A stretch of DNA of 64,000 nt. Source: Puniceibacterium sp. IMCC21224. GTDB taxonomy: Bacteria; Pseudomonadota; Alphaproteobacteria; Rhodobacterales; Rhodobacteraceae. A program made the position numbers and the translations under genes. Location: contig NZ_LDPY01000003.1 in NCBI RefSeq assembly GCF_001038505.1, positions 186,001 through 250,000 of the forward strand, in the 5' to 3' direction. Under the pieces are notes generated by a model, which did not search any database, had not been told where the DNA came from, and saw nothing but the letters and a program-made list of their open reading frames with translations. This document shows positions 17,695 to 26,225 of this stretch, piece after piece. Every line of letters begins with the position of its first letter. The stretch's first letter is position 1.

Positions 17695-18526
17695 GGATCA
17701 GGATTCATAACCAGTAGATGACGACCGCGGCGAGGGCGATGGCTGAGAGGAACACCTTGGGACAGCGATCATAGCGTGTCGCGACTCGCCGCCAGTCCTT
17801 GAGCCTGCCGAACATGATCTCGATGCGGTTGCGCCGTTTGTATCGACGCTTGTCGTATTTGACGGCCTTCTTGCGCTGCTTTCTACCAGGGATGCAGGCG
17901 CGTATCCCCTTGTCTTTCAACGCCTCTCGGAACCAGTCGGCGTCATAGCCGCGATCTCCGAGAAGCCAGTCGACCTTGGGCAGACTGCTCAGTAACGCCC
18001 GCGCACCGATGTAGTCGCTGACCTGTCCAGCGGTGACGAACAGGCTGAGCGGTCGCCCTTGGCTGTCGCAGATGGCGTGCAGCTTGGTGTTCATGCCGCC
18101 CTTGGTTCGACCGATCAGGCGGCCACGCCCCCTTTTTTCGCGGCCAGGCTGGTCGCAGTGCGGTGGGCTTTCAGATACGTCGCGTCGATCATCACGGTCT
18201 TTTCCTCGCCGTGTTCGGCAGCCAGACCGACCATCATCCGGGCGAAGATCCCTTTCTCGCTCCAACGCTTCCACCGGCTGTACAGCGTCTTGTGCGGTCC
18301 GTAGGCTTCAGGGGCGTCGCGCCAGCGCAAGCCATTGCGATTGATGAAAATAATCCCACTCAAGACCCGTCTGTCATCGACCCGAGGCTTGCCGTGGGAC
18401 TTGGGGAAAAAAGGGGCAAGCTTGGCCATCTGCTCGTTGGTCAGCCAGTACAGGTCGCTCATATCACCGCTCCGTTTTCCGAGCCGTGAATCACGCAGCG
18501 CGTCGAAAATCAATGCATCCTGACCC
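17695..18526 (-). mobile_element. IS5-family (IS427-type) insertion sequence nested in the transposon
   Basis: 832 bp bounded by imperfect inverted repeats: GGATCAGGATTCAT at the left (17695 on) and, inverted, GGGTCAGGATGCAT at the right (ending 18526). The flanking dinucleotide TA (17693-17694 and 18527-18528) is the expected target duplication for this group. The transposase is encoded on the minus strand in two frames. It sits between the XRE gene and the right end of the IS1595-family transposon, so it entered a non-coding spot. Confidence 0.88.
17705..18462 (-). CDS. IS5/IS427-group transposase, two frames joined by -1 frameshift
   Basis: The first frame runs from ATG 18462 (GGAG upstream) to a stop at 18115 with MSDLYWLTNEQMAKLAPFFP and the first catalytic Asp in MIDATYLKAHRT. 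The second frame, open to 17705, supplies GDRGYDAD (second Asp) and RRNRIEIMFGRLKDWRR (Glu). The frames overlap at a slippery A6G5 run (minus-strand bases 18138 down to 18128), and a slip of -1 there fuses them to about 250 residues. This is the usual production mode for IS427-type elements, so it is probably functional, not broken. Confidence 0.88.
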
Positions 18527-18635
18527 TAATTTATGACAGTCATCTTCGATAGGCGGAAACGACGGTTTGTTTAATGGTTCGCCGAAGCAGACCTTGGCGC
18601 ATTAGCGGCGAAAGGCCGCTTCGTCCACATAGCCG

Positions 18636-18660
18636 ACCAACACAGTTTGCGGACACCCCC
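18636..18660. repeat. Right terminal inverted repeat of the IS1595-family transposon
   Basis: Reads ACCAACACAGTTTGC ... ACACCCCC on the plus strand, the exact reverse complement of 11451-11475. Confidence 0.93.
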
Positions 18661-18668
18661 TAAAATTT
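18661..18668. repeat. Target-site duplication, right copy (TAAAATTT)
   Basis: Exact copy of 11443-11450, directly abutting the right inverted repeat. Confidence 0.93.
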
Positions 18669-18696
18669 CCATTTCGAGATTACTTGCATAGATCCA

Positions 18697-19344
18697 CTAA
18701 GAGACTTCACCGTGCAAAGGATAAAACATCTCATCAAGCTGCTGAGAAAATATCTTGATTGCCTCGTCGGGAGTATGGAGTCCAATCAGGACTGCGGTTC
18801 CAAGACCATGACTGAGCGCCAGCAGGTTCGCTGAATCATGCGTAAAATCCCGTACTCCGGATATCTCTCCGTTTTTTTGAGCGTCGCGAAGAGCGGCAGC
18901 AATCTGGTGTTCCATGCGCGCCGGTCCAGCAGCAATTTGCTCCTTGGAAAATTCAGGATTTGTAGCCGCTAGCATCGCATAGGATGTCCACACCAAGTGA
19001 AATTTCTGACTTTCTGAATCTGTAGGCAATGCCTCGCGAAAGATCGCATCAATGTACGCACGTATGGATACGTTTTCTGGCAGAGCAGCAAGCTTTGCAG
19101 CCAATCTTTGATGGCTCATTTTCTCGAGGTGTATCAATGTCGCGTTCATCAGGTCGGCCTTTGTCCCGAAGTAGTACTGCACCAGCCGCAGTGAGACCCC
19201 CGCTTCCGTTGCGACGGAGCGCATCGTCACCGCATTAATTCCGACCGTAGCGGCGATGCGTAGAAGCGCCTCGCAGATCTCAGTCCGGCGTTCGTCATGA
19301 TCCACGGTTCTCGGCAACTTCCATAACCCCCTTCTTGTTTTCAT
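18697..19344 (-). CDS. TetR/AcrR (BetI-like) transcriptional regulator
   Basis: A 215-residue protein with a TetR HTH (ICEALLRIAATVGINAVTMR, VATEAGVSLRLVQYYFGTKA) and a C-terminal helical domain like the BetI/QacR group (FHLVWTSYAMLAATNPEF). Divergent from the DHA2-type pump at 19423. An 18-bp near-perfect palindrome at 19343-19360 overlaps its own start, indicating autorepression together with control of the pump. Confidence 0.88.
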   Translation of the reverse strand: MKTRRGLWKLPRTVDHDERRTEICEALLRIAATVGINAVTMRSVATEAGVSLRLVQYYFGTKADLMNATLIHLEKMSHQRLAAKLAALPENVSIRAYIDAIFREALPTDSESQKFHLVWTSYAMLAATNPEFSKEQIAAGPARMEHQIAAALRDAQKNGEISGVRDFTHDSANLLALSHGLGTAVLIGLHTPDEAIKIFSQQLDEMFYPLHGEVS

Positions 19345-19360
19345 GGTACGATTGTATCAT
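19343..19360. promoter_or_regulatory. Palindromic TetR operator candidate
   Basis: ATGGTACGATTGTATCAT reads almost the same on both strands (ATGRTACRATYGTAYCAT). It lies at the 5' end of the TetR gene, covering its start codon, and about 60 bp before the divergent MFS gene. Confidence 0.65.
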
Positions 19361-19422
19361 ATATCTAACCGGAACAACCAAAAGTTTCTTTTTAAAGAGA
19401 AAAAGGGATGCAGGAGTTTGCC

Positions 19423-20889
19423 ATGAGATCCAATCATCCAAAGAACGTATCCGATTCAGCCGATCTTGTCCCAAGGCGGCCGAAGAAAACGGATACTGGT
19501 AGGGCGGATTGGGGAGATCTGCTAGCCGAAGGTCGATTCTCGCGGTTCATCCTAATATGTCTCGGCGTCTGGCTGACTGCAGTCGACACTCTTGTGACCG
19601 CTACGATCATGCCAAGTGTAGGCTTAAATCTCGGCGGTTATGCCTATTTCGGGTGGACAATCGCTGGCTTCATGACCGGTGTCGTGCTGGCTTGTGCAAG
19701 TGCTGGTCGTTTTTCAGAGATTGTAGGCCTGCGCAGAGCGACAGTTCTTGCCGGACTGGTCTTCGGAAGCGGCTGCCTGATGTCTGCGCTCGCCCATAAT
19801 ATGGAGATTTTTACTATTGGGCGGTTGGTGCAAGGTATCGGGGGCGGCTGGATATCTGGTTTTGCGATGATCGCCATTGCTCTCCTCTTTCCTGAACGGC
19901 ATCTCGCACGGGTTTTCGCCGCGACCGCCGCGATCTGGGGAGTTGCGACTTTGCTCGGGCCTCTGATCGGTGGTTTGTTCGCCGATGCCGGAAACTGGCG
20001 TGGTGTGTTCTGGCTGTTTGCATTTCAAGCGCTCGCCTTCGTTTTTGCCGCCGCAGGACTTCTGGGCGGTATTGCGCCCCCCACAATACGTGAGGGTATT
20101 CCGTGGCGGCAACTTGCCATCCTTGCACTAGGCATCGGCTTTATTGGTGCCGCCAATATTATTGGGTCCACACTTACTGCGATCTTATTTGTCATCCTTG
20201 GACTGACGCTGATCGCGTGCGTTCTAAGGGTTGACGCCACAGCACAAATTCGTCTGCTTCCTCGTGGAGCAAGCGACGTAACAAAAGCGTGCGGTGCCGG
20301 TTACGTAGCCATGTTCACACTGACAGCGGCCTCCATCGGTCTTTCTGCATACGGCCCAGCAATCCTTCAAGAGCTTCGCGGGCTTTCACCACTTGCTGCT
20401 GGCTATGCGGTAGCTGTTATGGCCTTCGCTTGGACAGGGTCAGCATTTGCAGTCGCAGGGTCAGACAGATCGAACGAACGGGGATGGATCAGGGCGGGAA
20501 GCGCTTGCATACTCGTTGGCGCTGTCCTTCTGGCTCTCGTCATGGGACAAGCTCATCTTGCCTTGGTGCTGCCATCGGCTGCGATAATGGGGGTAGGTTT
20601 CGGACTATCATCAAGCCTTATGAACCGGCGCGTTTTGGGGGGTCTTTCGGATGAGGACCGTGCAATTGGTAGCTCAGCCCTGATTGCATCCAGGCAGGCA
20701 GGCGGCGCTGTTGGCGCTGCTATTGCAGGCGTAGCTGCAAATTTCGCGGGTTTCGCTTCAGGCTTGAACGCAGCGACAGCAAGCACCACCGCGCTATGGG
20801 TTTTCACATCCTTAGTCCCGCTTGCTGCGGTCGGAACATGGGCGGCATGGCGCCTCACTCGCAGCCAACAGAAAGCCACAGATGCCTAA
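19423..20889 (+). CDS. MFS transporter, DHA2-like multidrug efflux permease
   Basis: A 488-residue membrane protein with about 14 hydrophobic segments. DHA-type motifs include AVDTLVTATIMPSVGLNLGG in helix 1 and GRLVQGIGGGWISGFAMIAI, plus RQAGGAVGAAIAG late in the protein. Expected to export drugs or toxic metabolites using the proton gradient. Start 19423 is chosen because GGAG lies 7-8 bases upstream; the ATG at 19408 directly abuts its AAGGG. Probably repressed by the divergent TetR gene at 18697. Confidence 0.87.
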   Translation: MRSNHPKNVSDSADLVPRRPKKTDTGRADWGDLLAEGRFSRFILICLGVWLTAVDTLVTATIMPSVGLNLGGYAYFGWTIAGFMTGVVLACASAGRFSEIVGLRRATVLAGLVFGSGCLMSALAHNMEIFTIGRLVQGIGGGWISGFAMIAIALLFPERHLARVFAATAAIWGVATLLGPLIGGLFADAGNWRGVFWLFAFQALAFVFAAAGLLGGIAPPTIREGIPWRQLAILALGIGFIGAANIIGSTLTAILFVILGLTLIACVLRVDATAQIRLLPRGASDVTKACGAGYVAMFTLTAASIGLSAYGPAILQELRGLSPLAAGYAVAVMAFAWTGSAFAVAGSDRSNERGWIRAGSACILVGAVLLALVMGQAHLALVLPSAAIMGVGFGLSSSLMNRRVLGGLSDEDRAIGSSALIASRQAGGAVGAAIAGVAANFAGFASGLNAATASTTALWVFTSLVPLAAVGTWAAWRLTRSQQKATDA

Positions 20890-21122
20890 GCCAATTAGAT
20901 CAAAATTCTTGCGACATGGGCACAGAGTGCTGCAAAAGGTCGGAAGGAGCCAGCCAGTTTTCTGAGTTCCCTACTTCGTCGTGAACTGCTGACGCCGCAG
21001 TATCACCGGAAACGGTTAACAATCACCTTAGGTCGGAGCCGAGTTTTTGGTGGCGTCGAGTGACGTGTCTCGCGCGTGTTACAAAAATCGTTTCTGACCT
21101 GTTAGCCACACGTTTGCACCTT

Positions 21123-21926
21123 TCATCGCCCATTATTGAAGCCAGCCATAGCATCCTCCGTTTCCCTGTCCGCCGGAAAAAACGCTTCGATCGTTACCTC
21201 AGACAAGGTGACGTTGATTGCCGTTCCGAAGATGGTAGTTGTGCTGAGAAAGGAAAGCGGCCCGTCGGCGCTCTTCAAGCGCAAAGGGACTGCAATCTCC
21301 TGATGCCGTGTGGGCGCGATATGATCGCGTCGAGCAGCATCTGGGCACGGGAATGCAATCAACTCATCCCTAAGCGCGGCCAATACAGGATCGGCGGATA
21401 TCTCGATTTCATGGCCGAGACGGGTCAACACATGATTGCGCCACTCACCCAAATTTAAAATACGCCGCGCGAGGCCATCGGGATGGAGACTCAAGCGCAA
21501 AACGTTCACTTTACCCTCCAGCAAATGAGTTGCGATGCCAGTCAGCAGGGTAGACAGGGCGGCATTCGCGGAGATCAACGTCCAATGGCGATCCACCGCC
21601 ATCGCCGGGTGAGGAAGATGCCCATGTAGAATACGCTCGATCGCGTCACGCGCGACAGAAAGCTCCGGCGCATCCAGCGGGTGCTGTGGGAAGTGCGGCG
21701 CATAGCCTGCGGCGTTTAGGATAACGTTCCGCTCGCGTAACGGCACCTCCAGACATTTGATCAGTTGCATGACCATATCACGGCTGGGATGCGAGCGTCC
21801 GGATTCAAGAAAACTGAGGTGTCGCTGTGAAATTTCGGCCTCAACAGCGAGTCCAAGTTGGCTAAGCCTGCGACGTTGTCGCCACTGCCTCAATAGTCCC
21901 CCAAAGCTGTCCCGATACTGCGCCAT
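21123..21926 (-). CDS. XRE/MmyB-type helix-turn-helix regulator
   Basis: A 267-residue protein: N-terminal XRE HTH (LLRQWRQRRRLSQLGLAVEA, ISQRHLSFLESGRSHPSRDM) followed by an MmyB-like PAS ligand-binding domain (ILHGHLPHPAMAVDRHWTLI, NLGEWRNHVL). This fusion is widespread in proteobacteria beside reductases or small membrane proteins and is thought to sense a small ligand. The ATG at 21926 matches the usual N-terminus; a TTG at 21962 is the alternative. Divergent from the membrane-protein gene at 22064. Confidence 0.87.
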   Translation of the reverse strand: MAQYRDSFGGLLRQWRQRRRLSQLGLAVEAEISQRHLSFLESGRSHPSRDMVMQLIKCLEVPLRERNVILNAAGYAPHFPQHPLDAPELSVARDAIERILHGHLPHPAMAVDRHWTLISANAALSTLLTGIATHLLEGKVNVLRLSLHPDGLARRILNLGEWRNHVLTRLGHEIEISADPVLAALRDELIAFPCPDAARRDHIAPTRHQEIAVPLRLKSADGPLSFLSTTTIFGTAINVTLSEVTIEAFFPADRETEDAMAGFNNGR

Positions 21927-22063
21927 GCCGACATCGGTAGCCTGCCTCGAAGTTTGAAACAATTACCTTTGACGTAATCGACAGAAGTCCGTGGGCGCTG
22001 GATGATTACGCCATCACATTGCCGCTCACACAGGGTAGCGCGCCTCAAAAAAAGGAGCAATGC

Positions 22064-22462
22064 ATGACCGATCGCTCGCACCGGCCCTCACTGCATAAAA
22101 TTCTCGCCCTAGACGCAGCGACCTGCGTTGCCATGGGTATATTGCTGGTTTGTGCATCCGGATTGATAGCGGGGTTGACACAAATTCCTGGACCGTTCCT
22201 GCTCTGGGCAGGAGTAATTCTATTGCCGGTTGCAGGCTTCATGGCGGCCTGCGCCAGACTAAAAGCAATACCCAGTTGGGCAGTGCAGGCAATCGTTTCA
22301 GGGAACATATTCTGGGTCGTCGGCAGCATGATTCTTCCGATGGCCGGACTGATTAACCCCAATGCACTCGGTTGGGTCTTTCTTATCATGCAATCTTCAG
22401 TCGTTGCCATGTTTGCGGCTCTTGAATGGGTCGCACGGCGAGACCCTAATCCTTCAGCCTGA
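22064..22462 (+). CDS. Small integral membrane protein, unknown function
   Basis: A 132-residue protein with four predicted membrane helices (VAMGILLVCASGLIAGL, FLLWAGVILLPVAGFMAACA, AIVSGNIFWVVGSMILP, LGWVFLIMQSSVVAMFAALE). I do not recognise a characterised family. AAAGGAG lies about 6 bases upstream of ATG 22064. The gene is paired divergently with the XRE/MmyB regulator, a common arrangement in which the regulator controls the membrane protein. Confidence 0.75.
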   Translation: MTDRSHRPSLHKILALDAATCVAMGILLVCASGLIAGLTQIPGPFLLWAGVILLPVAGFMAACARLKAIPSWAVQAIVSGNIFWVVGSMILPMAGLINPNALGWVFLIMQSSVVAMFAALEWVARRDPNPSA

Positions 22463-22576
22463 CGCAGAAACAAATAGGGACTTACCAGTAAGTTTCCGCG
22501 ACCCTGAGCGTCCGGCCAACAAGCTGAAAGTCCGCCTCTTTCTCCCTTAATTTTTGCAGCCGATAAAGGAGTGACA

Positions 22577-22990
22577 ATGTCAGAACTTACTAAGAAGCAG
22601 GCGCATCTTGCCCATATGGTATTCGCCGCGCCTGCCCCAAAACGGCTAGGAATAGAACCCGTATCAATTGAAAAAGATACGGTATCCGCGAGGCTCCCTT
22701 ACAACACGGCCAACTGCACCTTAGGTGAGGTCATGCATGGCGGTGCTATTGCGACCCTCGTCGACGTTGTCGGCGTCGCGGCAGCAATATTTGGCTTGCC
22801 ACACGTGCCAAGCACCGGTGGAACAGCAACTCTCACGATAAACTACCTCGCCCCAGCTATGGGCTGTGACCTTACTGCTAAGGCTACAATTCTTAAGGGT
22901 GGGCGACGACAATGCGTCAGCCGCGTTTCTGTCGTCTCCCCGAAAGGTAAGTTGGTTGCCGAGGCACATGTAACAGTCGTTTTTGCATAG
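22577..22990 (+). CDS. PaaI-type hotdog thioesterase
   Basis: A 137-residue hotdog-fold protein with the PaaI/YdiI-type active-site signature LGEVMHGGAIATLVDVVG, in which the helix-start Asp acts in catalysis, and the strand GTATLTINYLAPA. The enzyme family hydrolyses acyl-CoA thioesters in the cytosol. AAAGGAG five bases upstream fixes ATG 22577; a GTG at 22571 overlaps that ribosome site. Single gene with no obvious operon partner. Confidence 0.88.
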   Translation: MSELTKKQAHLAHMVFAAPAPKRLGIEPVSIEKDTVSARLPYNTANCTLGEVMHGGAIATLVDVVGVAAAIFGLPHVPSTGGTATLTINYLAPAMGCDLTAKATILKGGRRQCVSRVSVVSPKGKLVAEAHVTVVFA

Positions 22991-23261
22991 TGGCAGAAAA
23001 GTCCCGCATAGCCGCCAATTAGCGGAACGCGGTTGTTGTAGAAGCAAAACCTGTGATCCCGGCGATACGCCGGTCTTCCTTTGAGCGATAGACAGGGCAG
23101 GGGATTGACGGGCTGACGCCAACCCTGAAAGTTTCTAATTCCTTTTGATCCGCCTGCAATCCTGGCAGGTCCGAGAAAACCGGCAAGCGCCGCCGTTGGC
23201 GTCGGATCCGGTCGAGAATTCCGGTACCTCCCACGCGTAGGCGCGCGGTTCTCTCCCAAAT

Positions 23262-23861
23262 TCACGCCCTCCACCCGGTTGTCACGGCCCCGCCAGGCCG
23301 CAGGACGGGCTTTGCCCTTACCTGCTCTGCCGTTCCGAATGCATGGGCATTCCAGAAATCAGAACAGGAAGGCCCGCCCATTGGCGGAAAGGGGAACAGA
23401 CCGGTGCCGAACTTCGCGGTCAGGAACTGGTCATAGAACTGCAGGCAGTGGTAGATTGTGTCCCCGGACAGACCGCGCTGGACGCGCAGGTACGTCTCGT
23501 ACTCCCGTTTGAGCACAGCCCTTGGTGACATGTCGAGCGGCGGTATTGGGCGCGCTGGAGCGGATGCATTCTCGATCAGGTAATCCCTGAACCGATTAAG
23601 TCGGTATAGGCAATGCTTCTTGTCTTTCGCCGAAGCGGCGTCGACGATTGGACGCGCAAGCTGGTTCATAAGCTCATCAGTTAAGTCAGAAGGGGTGAGT
23701 TTTGCCGATACCAAGGCCTCCCTGAGCGCTTGTGCATTCGACCAGTATTTATCAATCGACCCCTTGCTGTACCCTTCAGATTCGATGACTTCGGCGAAGT
23801 GGTCTGCATGATTGATCCGGTTTGGCAAAGATCGGTTCGCGCAAGATAGTTGCGTTTTCAT
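23262..23861 (-). pseudogene. Truncated tyrosine recombinase (integrase) N-terminal half
   Basis: 199 residues resembling the N-terminal and core-binding part of transposon-type tyrosine recombinases: HADHFAEVIESEGYSKGSID and VLKREYETYLRVQRGLSGDT / YDQFLTAKFG. The catalytic half (Arg ... His-x-x-Arg ... Tyr) is absent, and after LTAKFG the sequence changes to an unrelated tail rich in Gly and Pro. Full relatives are about twice this length. This is a relic of an integrative element and hints at past integration at this junction. Confidence 0.65.
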
Positions 23862-24130
23862 AAGCTTTTCCTTCAGTTGATTGAAGGTTGTGCTTATGCC
23901 AGATCGCCGAACCGGACGCTCACGGCGCGAGGATAGATCGACACAAAGCGTTCATGCCCGATGCTTGACGTCGCACCTCAAATAACTAACTATCCGGTTG
24001 TTCGTCAGCGCCGACATCCTGGTCAGGCCTTCTGAGTCCGGCACCAAGGTATCTCTAGGCGCTGGAATAGACGCTTCGGAGCAAGCGCCAGAATATCATC
24101 CAACATAGAAAATAGAAGGAGTCTGAGACG

Positions 24131-24628
24131 ATGATCTCAGCCGAATATTGCCGCCTTATGTCCCGCTACAATACTTGGCAGAATACCTCATTGGTAACCG
24201 CCGCTGACGGGCTCACCGAAATCGCGCGACACAAGGATCGGGGTGCATTCTTCCAATCAATAGCTGCCACCCTGAACCATTTGTATTGGGCTGACGCACT
24301 GATCTTGCAGCGATTGAAGGGAAACGAACGACCAGAGAAAACGATTACGCACTCCCTGACCAGCCCATCGGATTGGAACGAGTTCAAAGCTCTGCGTTCC
24401 AAACGAGATGAGGAAATTGAAGAGTGGGCGGCCGGACTGGGCGACGCTGACCTCAACGGAATGGTTGTTTGGTATCCAGGCGATGGCTCAACTCGTATCG
24501 AGAAACCAAAGACTCTTTGCGCCGCAGAACTCTTTAATCATCAGACCCACCACCGGGGGCAGGTCCACGCAATGCTGACAGCAGCAGGTGCAGAGCCAGA
24601 GCCAACCGACCTGTCAGTGTTGCCGTAG
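24131..24628 (+). CDS. DinB family protein
   Basis: A 165-residue four-helix-bundle protein of the DinB/YfiT superfamily. Candidate metal ligands are the His of ATLNHLYWAD (about residue 49) and the HxxxH pair of FNHQTHHRGQVHAML near residue 137-141. Members bind nickel or zinc and some are thiol transferases; DinB itself is damage-inducible with unknown reaction. AGAAGGAG lies about 10 bases upstream of the start. No operon partner. Confidence 0.85.
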   Translation: MISAEYCRLMSRYNTWQNTSLVTAADGLTEIARHKDRGAFFQSIAATLNHLYWADALILQRLKGNERPEKTITHSLTSPSDWNEFKALRSKRDEEIEEWAAGLGDADLNGMVVWYPGDGSTRIEKPKTLCAAELFNHQTHHRGQVHAMLTAAGAEPEPTDLSVLP

Positions 24629-25127
24629 TTTGCACGCGGAGGGCTCAAAGCCCGAATTCGCCGTGTTTGGTTCGAACGGCTGCTGTTTGTTGCCAAGTTT
24701 TATGCCGACACGCTGCATTGCGGTTGGACCGCTTGGGCCGGTTCAATGATCGCAAGGCCTATGCGTTCGAGGAGTTGGTCGCGGAAATAGGAAACTGCAT
24801 GCTTTGCGCGCAGATCGGTGTGGAACCTGAATTTGACCAAAGCGCTCCGCCCCAAGAATTTCACCACACATGCCAGACCCCGTCTAAGAGACGTCGTTAA
24901 TGACGTCCTTAGCGACGTCTCTTAGATCATCGCACGAGCATCAGGCAGGCGGTGCCAATGGCGTGGTTACAAAGGATGTGGCAGACTTCGCCGACCTTGT
25001 TGACGGCAGAGGTGCACTCAATAACCCGCGCGCCAGTAGAGCGTGAAGGATAGTTTTTCAGTTAATGCACTTGTTGCACTTATTTCATATATGATGGCAG
25101 ACAGCAGAAAACGGAGAGGAGACCACC
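24629..25127. other. Non-coding stretch with a strong hairpin, upstream of the toxin-antitoxin pair
   Basis: No convincing gene. Contains the hairpin at 24883-24926 and, just before the antitoxin gene, a directly repeated TGCACTT (25066-25072 and 25075-25081) followed by AT-rich CATATATGAT, which together could form the promoter and operator of the toxin-antitoxin operon. Confidence 0.55.
24883..24926. repeat. Long inverted repeat (18-bp stem, 8-base loop)
   Basis: The left arm 24884-24900 (CTAAGAGACGTCGTTAA) pairs with the right arm 24909-24925 with one mismatch, and T24883/A24926 extend the stem. GACGTC occurs in both arms and TGACGTCC forms the loop. There is no T-run, so a simple terminator is unlikely; a recombination or protein-binding site is possible. 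Confidence 0.8.
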
Positions 25128-25592
25128 ATGAACATGTTGGCACACCGGCATCTTCCACCGACCCCGCAGGACGCTGCGATCGCGCGTGTCTCGGGACAGG
25201 CCTTGTCGCGCTTTGCGGCAGCCCGAGGCCCCTTGAAGCTTCGCGTTACAGACGCGGAGCAGATGGAACCGATCGAACTTCCCGCCGGCGCTGTTGCGCT
25301 ACTCATGGAGATCCTTGAGGCGATGGCAGCCGGTCGCGGCGTCACCATCATTCCCGAGAACGCCGAACTCTCGACAGTCCAGGCGGCAGAGGTGTTGAAT
25401 GTCTCTCGGCCGTTCCTGATCAAATTGCTTGAGGATGGCAGTATCCCGCATCGGAAGGTCGGCAAGCATCGCCGCGTCCGCATGGAAGACGTCATGTCGT
25501 ACAAGGCAGCCATCGACAACGAGCGCGAAGCCGTCCTTGATCAACTGGCCGCCGACGCACAGGACCAGGACATGGGCTATGGCTCGAAATGA
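25128..25592 (+). CDS. Excisionase-like (MerR-type HTH) antitoxin
   Basis: A 154-residue protein whose residues about 85-130 form an excisionase/MerR-like winged helix (LSTVQAAEVLNVSRPFLIKL, GSIPHRKVGKHRRVRMED). The N-terminal 60 residues (FAAARGPLKLRVTDAEQMEP) are typical of antitoxins paired with PIN proteins. It should neutralise the PIN toxin encoded 4 bases overlapping (ATGA, 25589-25592) and repress the operon. GGAGAGGAG lies 6 bases before the start. Confidence 0.85.
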   Translation: MNMLAHRHLPPTPQDAAIARVSGQALSRFAAARGPLKLRVTDAEQMEPIELPAGAVALLMEILEAMAAGRGVTIIPENAELSTVQAAEVLNVSRPFLIKLLEDGSIPHRKVGKHRRVRMEDVMSYKAAIDNEREAVLDQLAADAQDQDMGYGSK

Positions 25593-26158
25593 GCCAGTAC
25601 ACGGTGCTGTTCGACGCGAATGTTCTCTACCCCGCGCCAATGCGGGACGCGCTGATGCAATTGGCTGTCACAGATTTTTTCAAGGCGAAGTGGACGGCTG
25701 ACATCCATCGGGAATGGATCGACGCCCTTCTACGCAATGAACCTCATCGGGAGCGGGCGGCGCTGGAGCGGACCCGCGACTTGATGGACAGGGCCACGCG
25801 CGACTGCCTAGTCACCGGCTATGAGGCCTTGGTACCGGCCCTCATATTGCCGGATCCCGACGACCGGCGCGTTCTGGCGGCCGCGATCGTCGGGCGCTGT
25901 GACGCCATCGTCACTCAGAACCTGAAGGACTTCCCACCAGAGGCACTTGCACCATTCGGCATCGAAACTCAGCAGCCCGACGACTTTTTTCGGAACCAGC
26001 TTTCTCTCGCGCCCGGTCTGGTCTGCTCCGCGCTACGCAAAGTTCGCGCCCGCCTCAAAAACCCGCCCAAGAACGTTGACGAATATCTGTCGATCCTGAC
26101 GCAACAAGGGCTGGTCGCAACTGTTGCTGACCTGGAGCAGTTTGCCGATCTGCTCTGA
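25589..26158 (+). CDS. PIN-domain ribonuclease toxin
   Basis: A 189-residue PIN protein: first acidic residue in VLFDANVLYPAPMRD, a conserved WIDALLRNEP helix, and the later Asp residues in ILPDPDDRRVLAAAI and CDAIVTQNLKDFP. These would bind magnesium or manganese for RNA cleavage. It is larger than VapC (about 130 residues), with an added C-terminal helical part (LSLAPGLVCSALRKVRARLK). Overlap with the antitoxin gene marks a type II toxin-antitoxin module, typically a stabiliser of mobile DNA. Confidence 0.87.
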   Translation: MSQYTVLFDANVLYPAPMRDALMQLAVTDFFKAKWTADIHREWIDALLRNEPHRERAALERTRDLMDRATRDCLVTGYEALVPALILPDPDDRRVLAAAIVGRCDAIVTQNLKDFPPEALAPFGIETQQPDDFFRNQLSLAPGLVCSALRKVRARLKNPPKNVDEYLSILTQQGLVATVADLEQFADLL

Positions 26159-26225
26159 TTGGCGCCATCGCGGGTCTGGGCGTGCTCAACTCGTTTTGGC
26201 ATTGCAGGTGCTAACCTCTCCATTG

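Larger units (their letters stand above)
11451..18660. mobile_element. 7.2-kb IS1595-family transposon with passenger genes
   Basis: The left end begins GGGGGTGTCCGCAAAC at 11451, and the same 25 bases occur inverted at 18636-18660 without a mismatch. The 8-bp direct repeat TAAAATTT flanks both ends, showing that these two ends were mobilised together in one event. The transposase gene lies 78 bp inside the left end and no second inverted repeat is visible after its stop at 12524. Inside are LysR, MDR, SnoaL-like, CMD-like, SMP-30-like and XRE genes plus a nested IS5-family copy. Some IS1595-family elements are known to carry passenger genes. No sequence similar to the TIR was seen at the passenger boundaries. 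Confidence 0.9.
18528..18696. other. Right end of the IS1595-family transposon and flank
   Basis: Non-coding. Carries the right terminal inverted repeat (18636-18660), the right target duplication (18661-18668) and, just inside the end, a GCGGCGAAAGGCCGC palindromic stretch at about 18605-18619. Confidence 0.85.

Noticed and set aside
11451-18660. Composite transposon built from two IS1595 copies
   Set aside because: Only one transposase gene and only two inverted ends were found; a composite would need a second IS copy with its own pair of ends.
24667-24900. 77-codon plus-strand frame before the hairpin
   Set aside because: No ribosome site, no motif, and mixed codon use; likely decayed or non-coding DNA.
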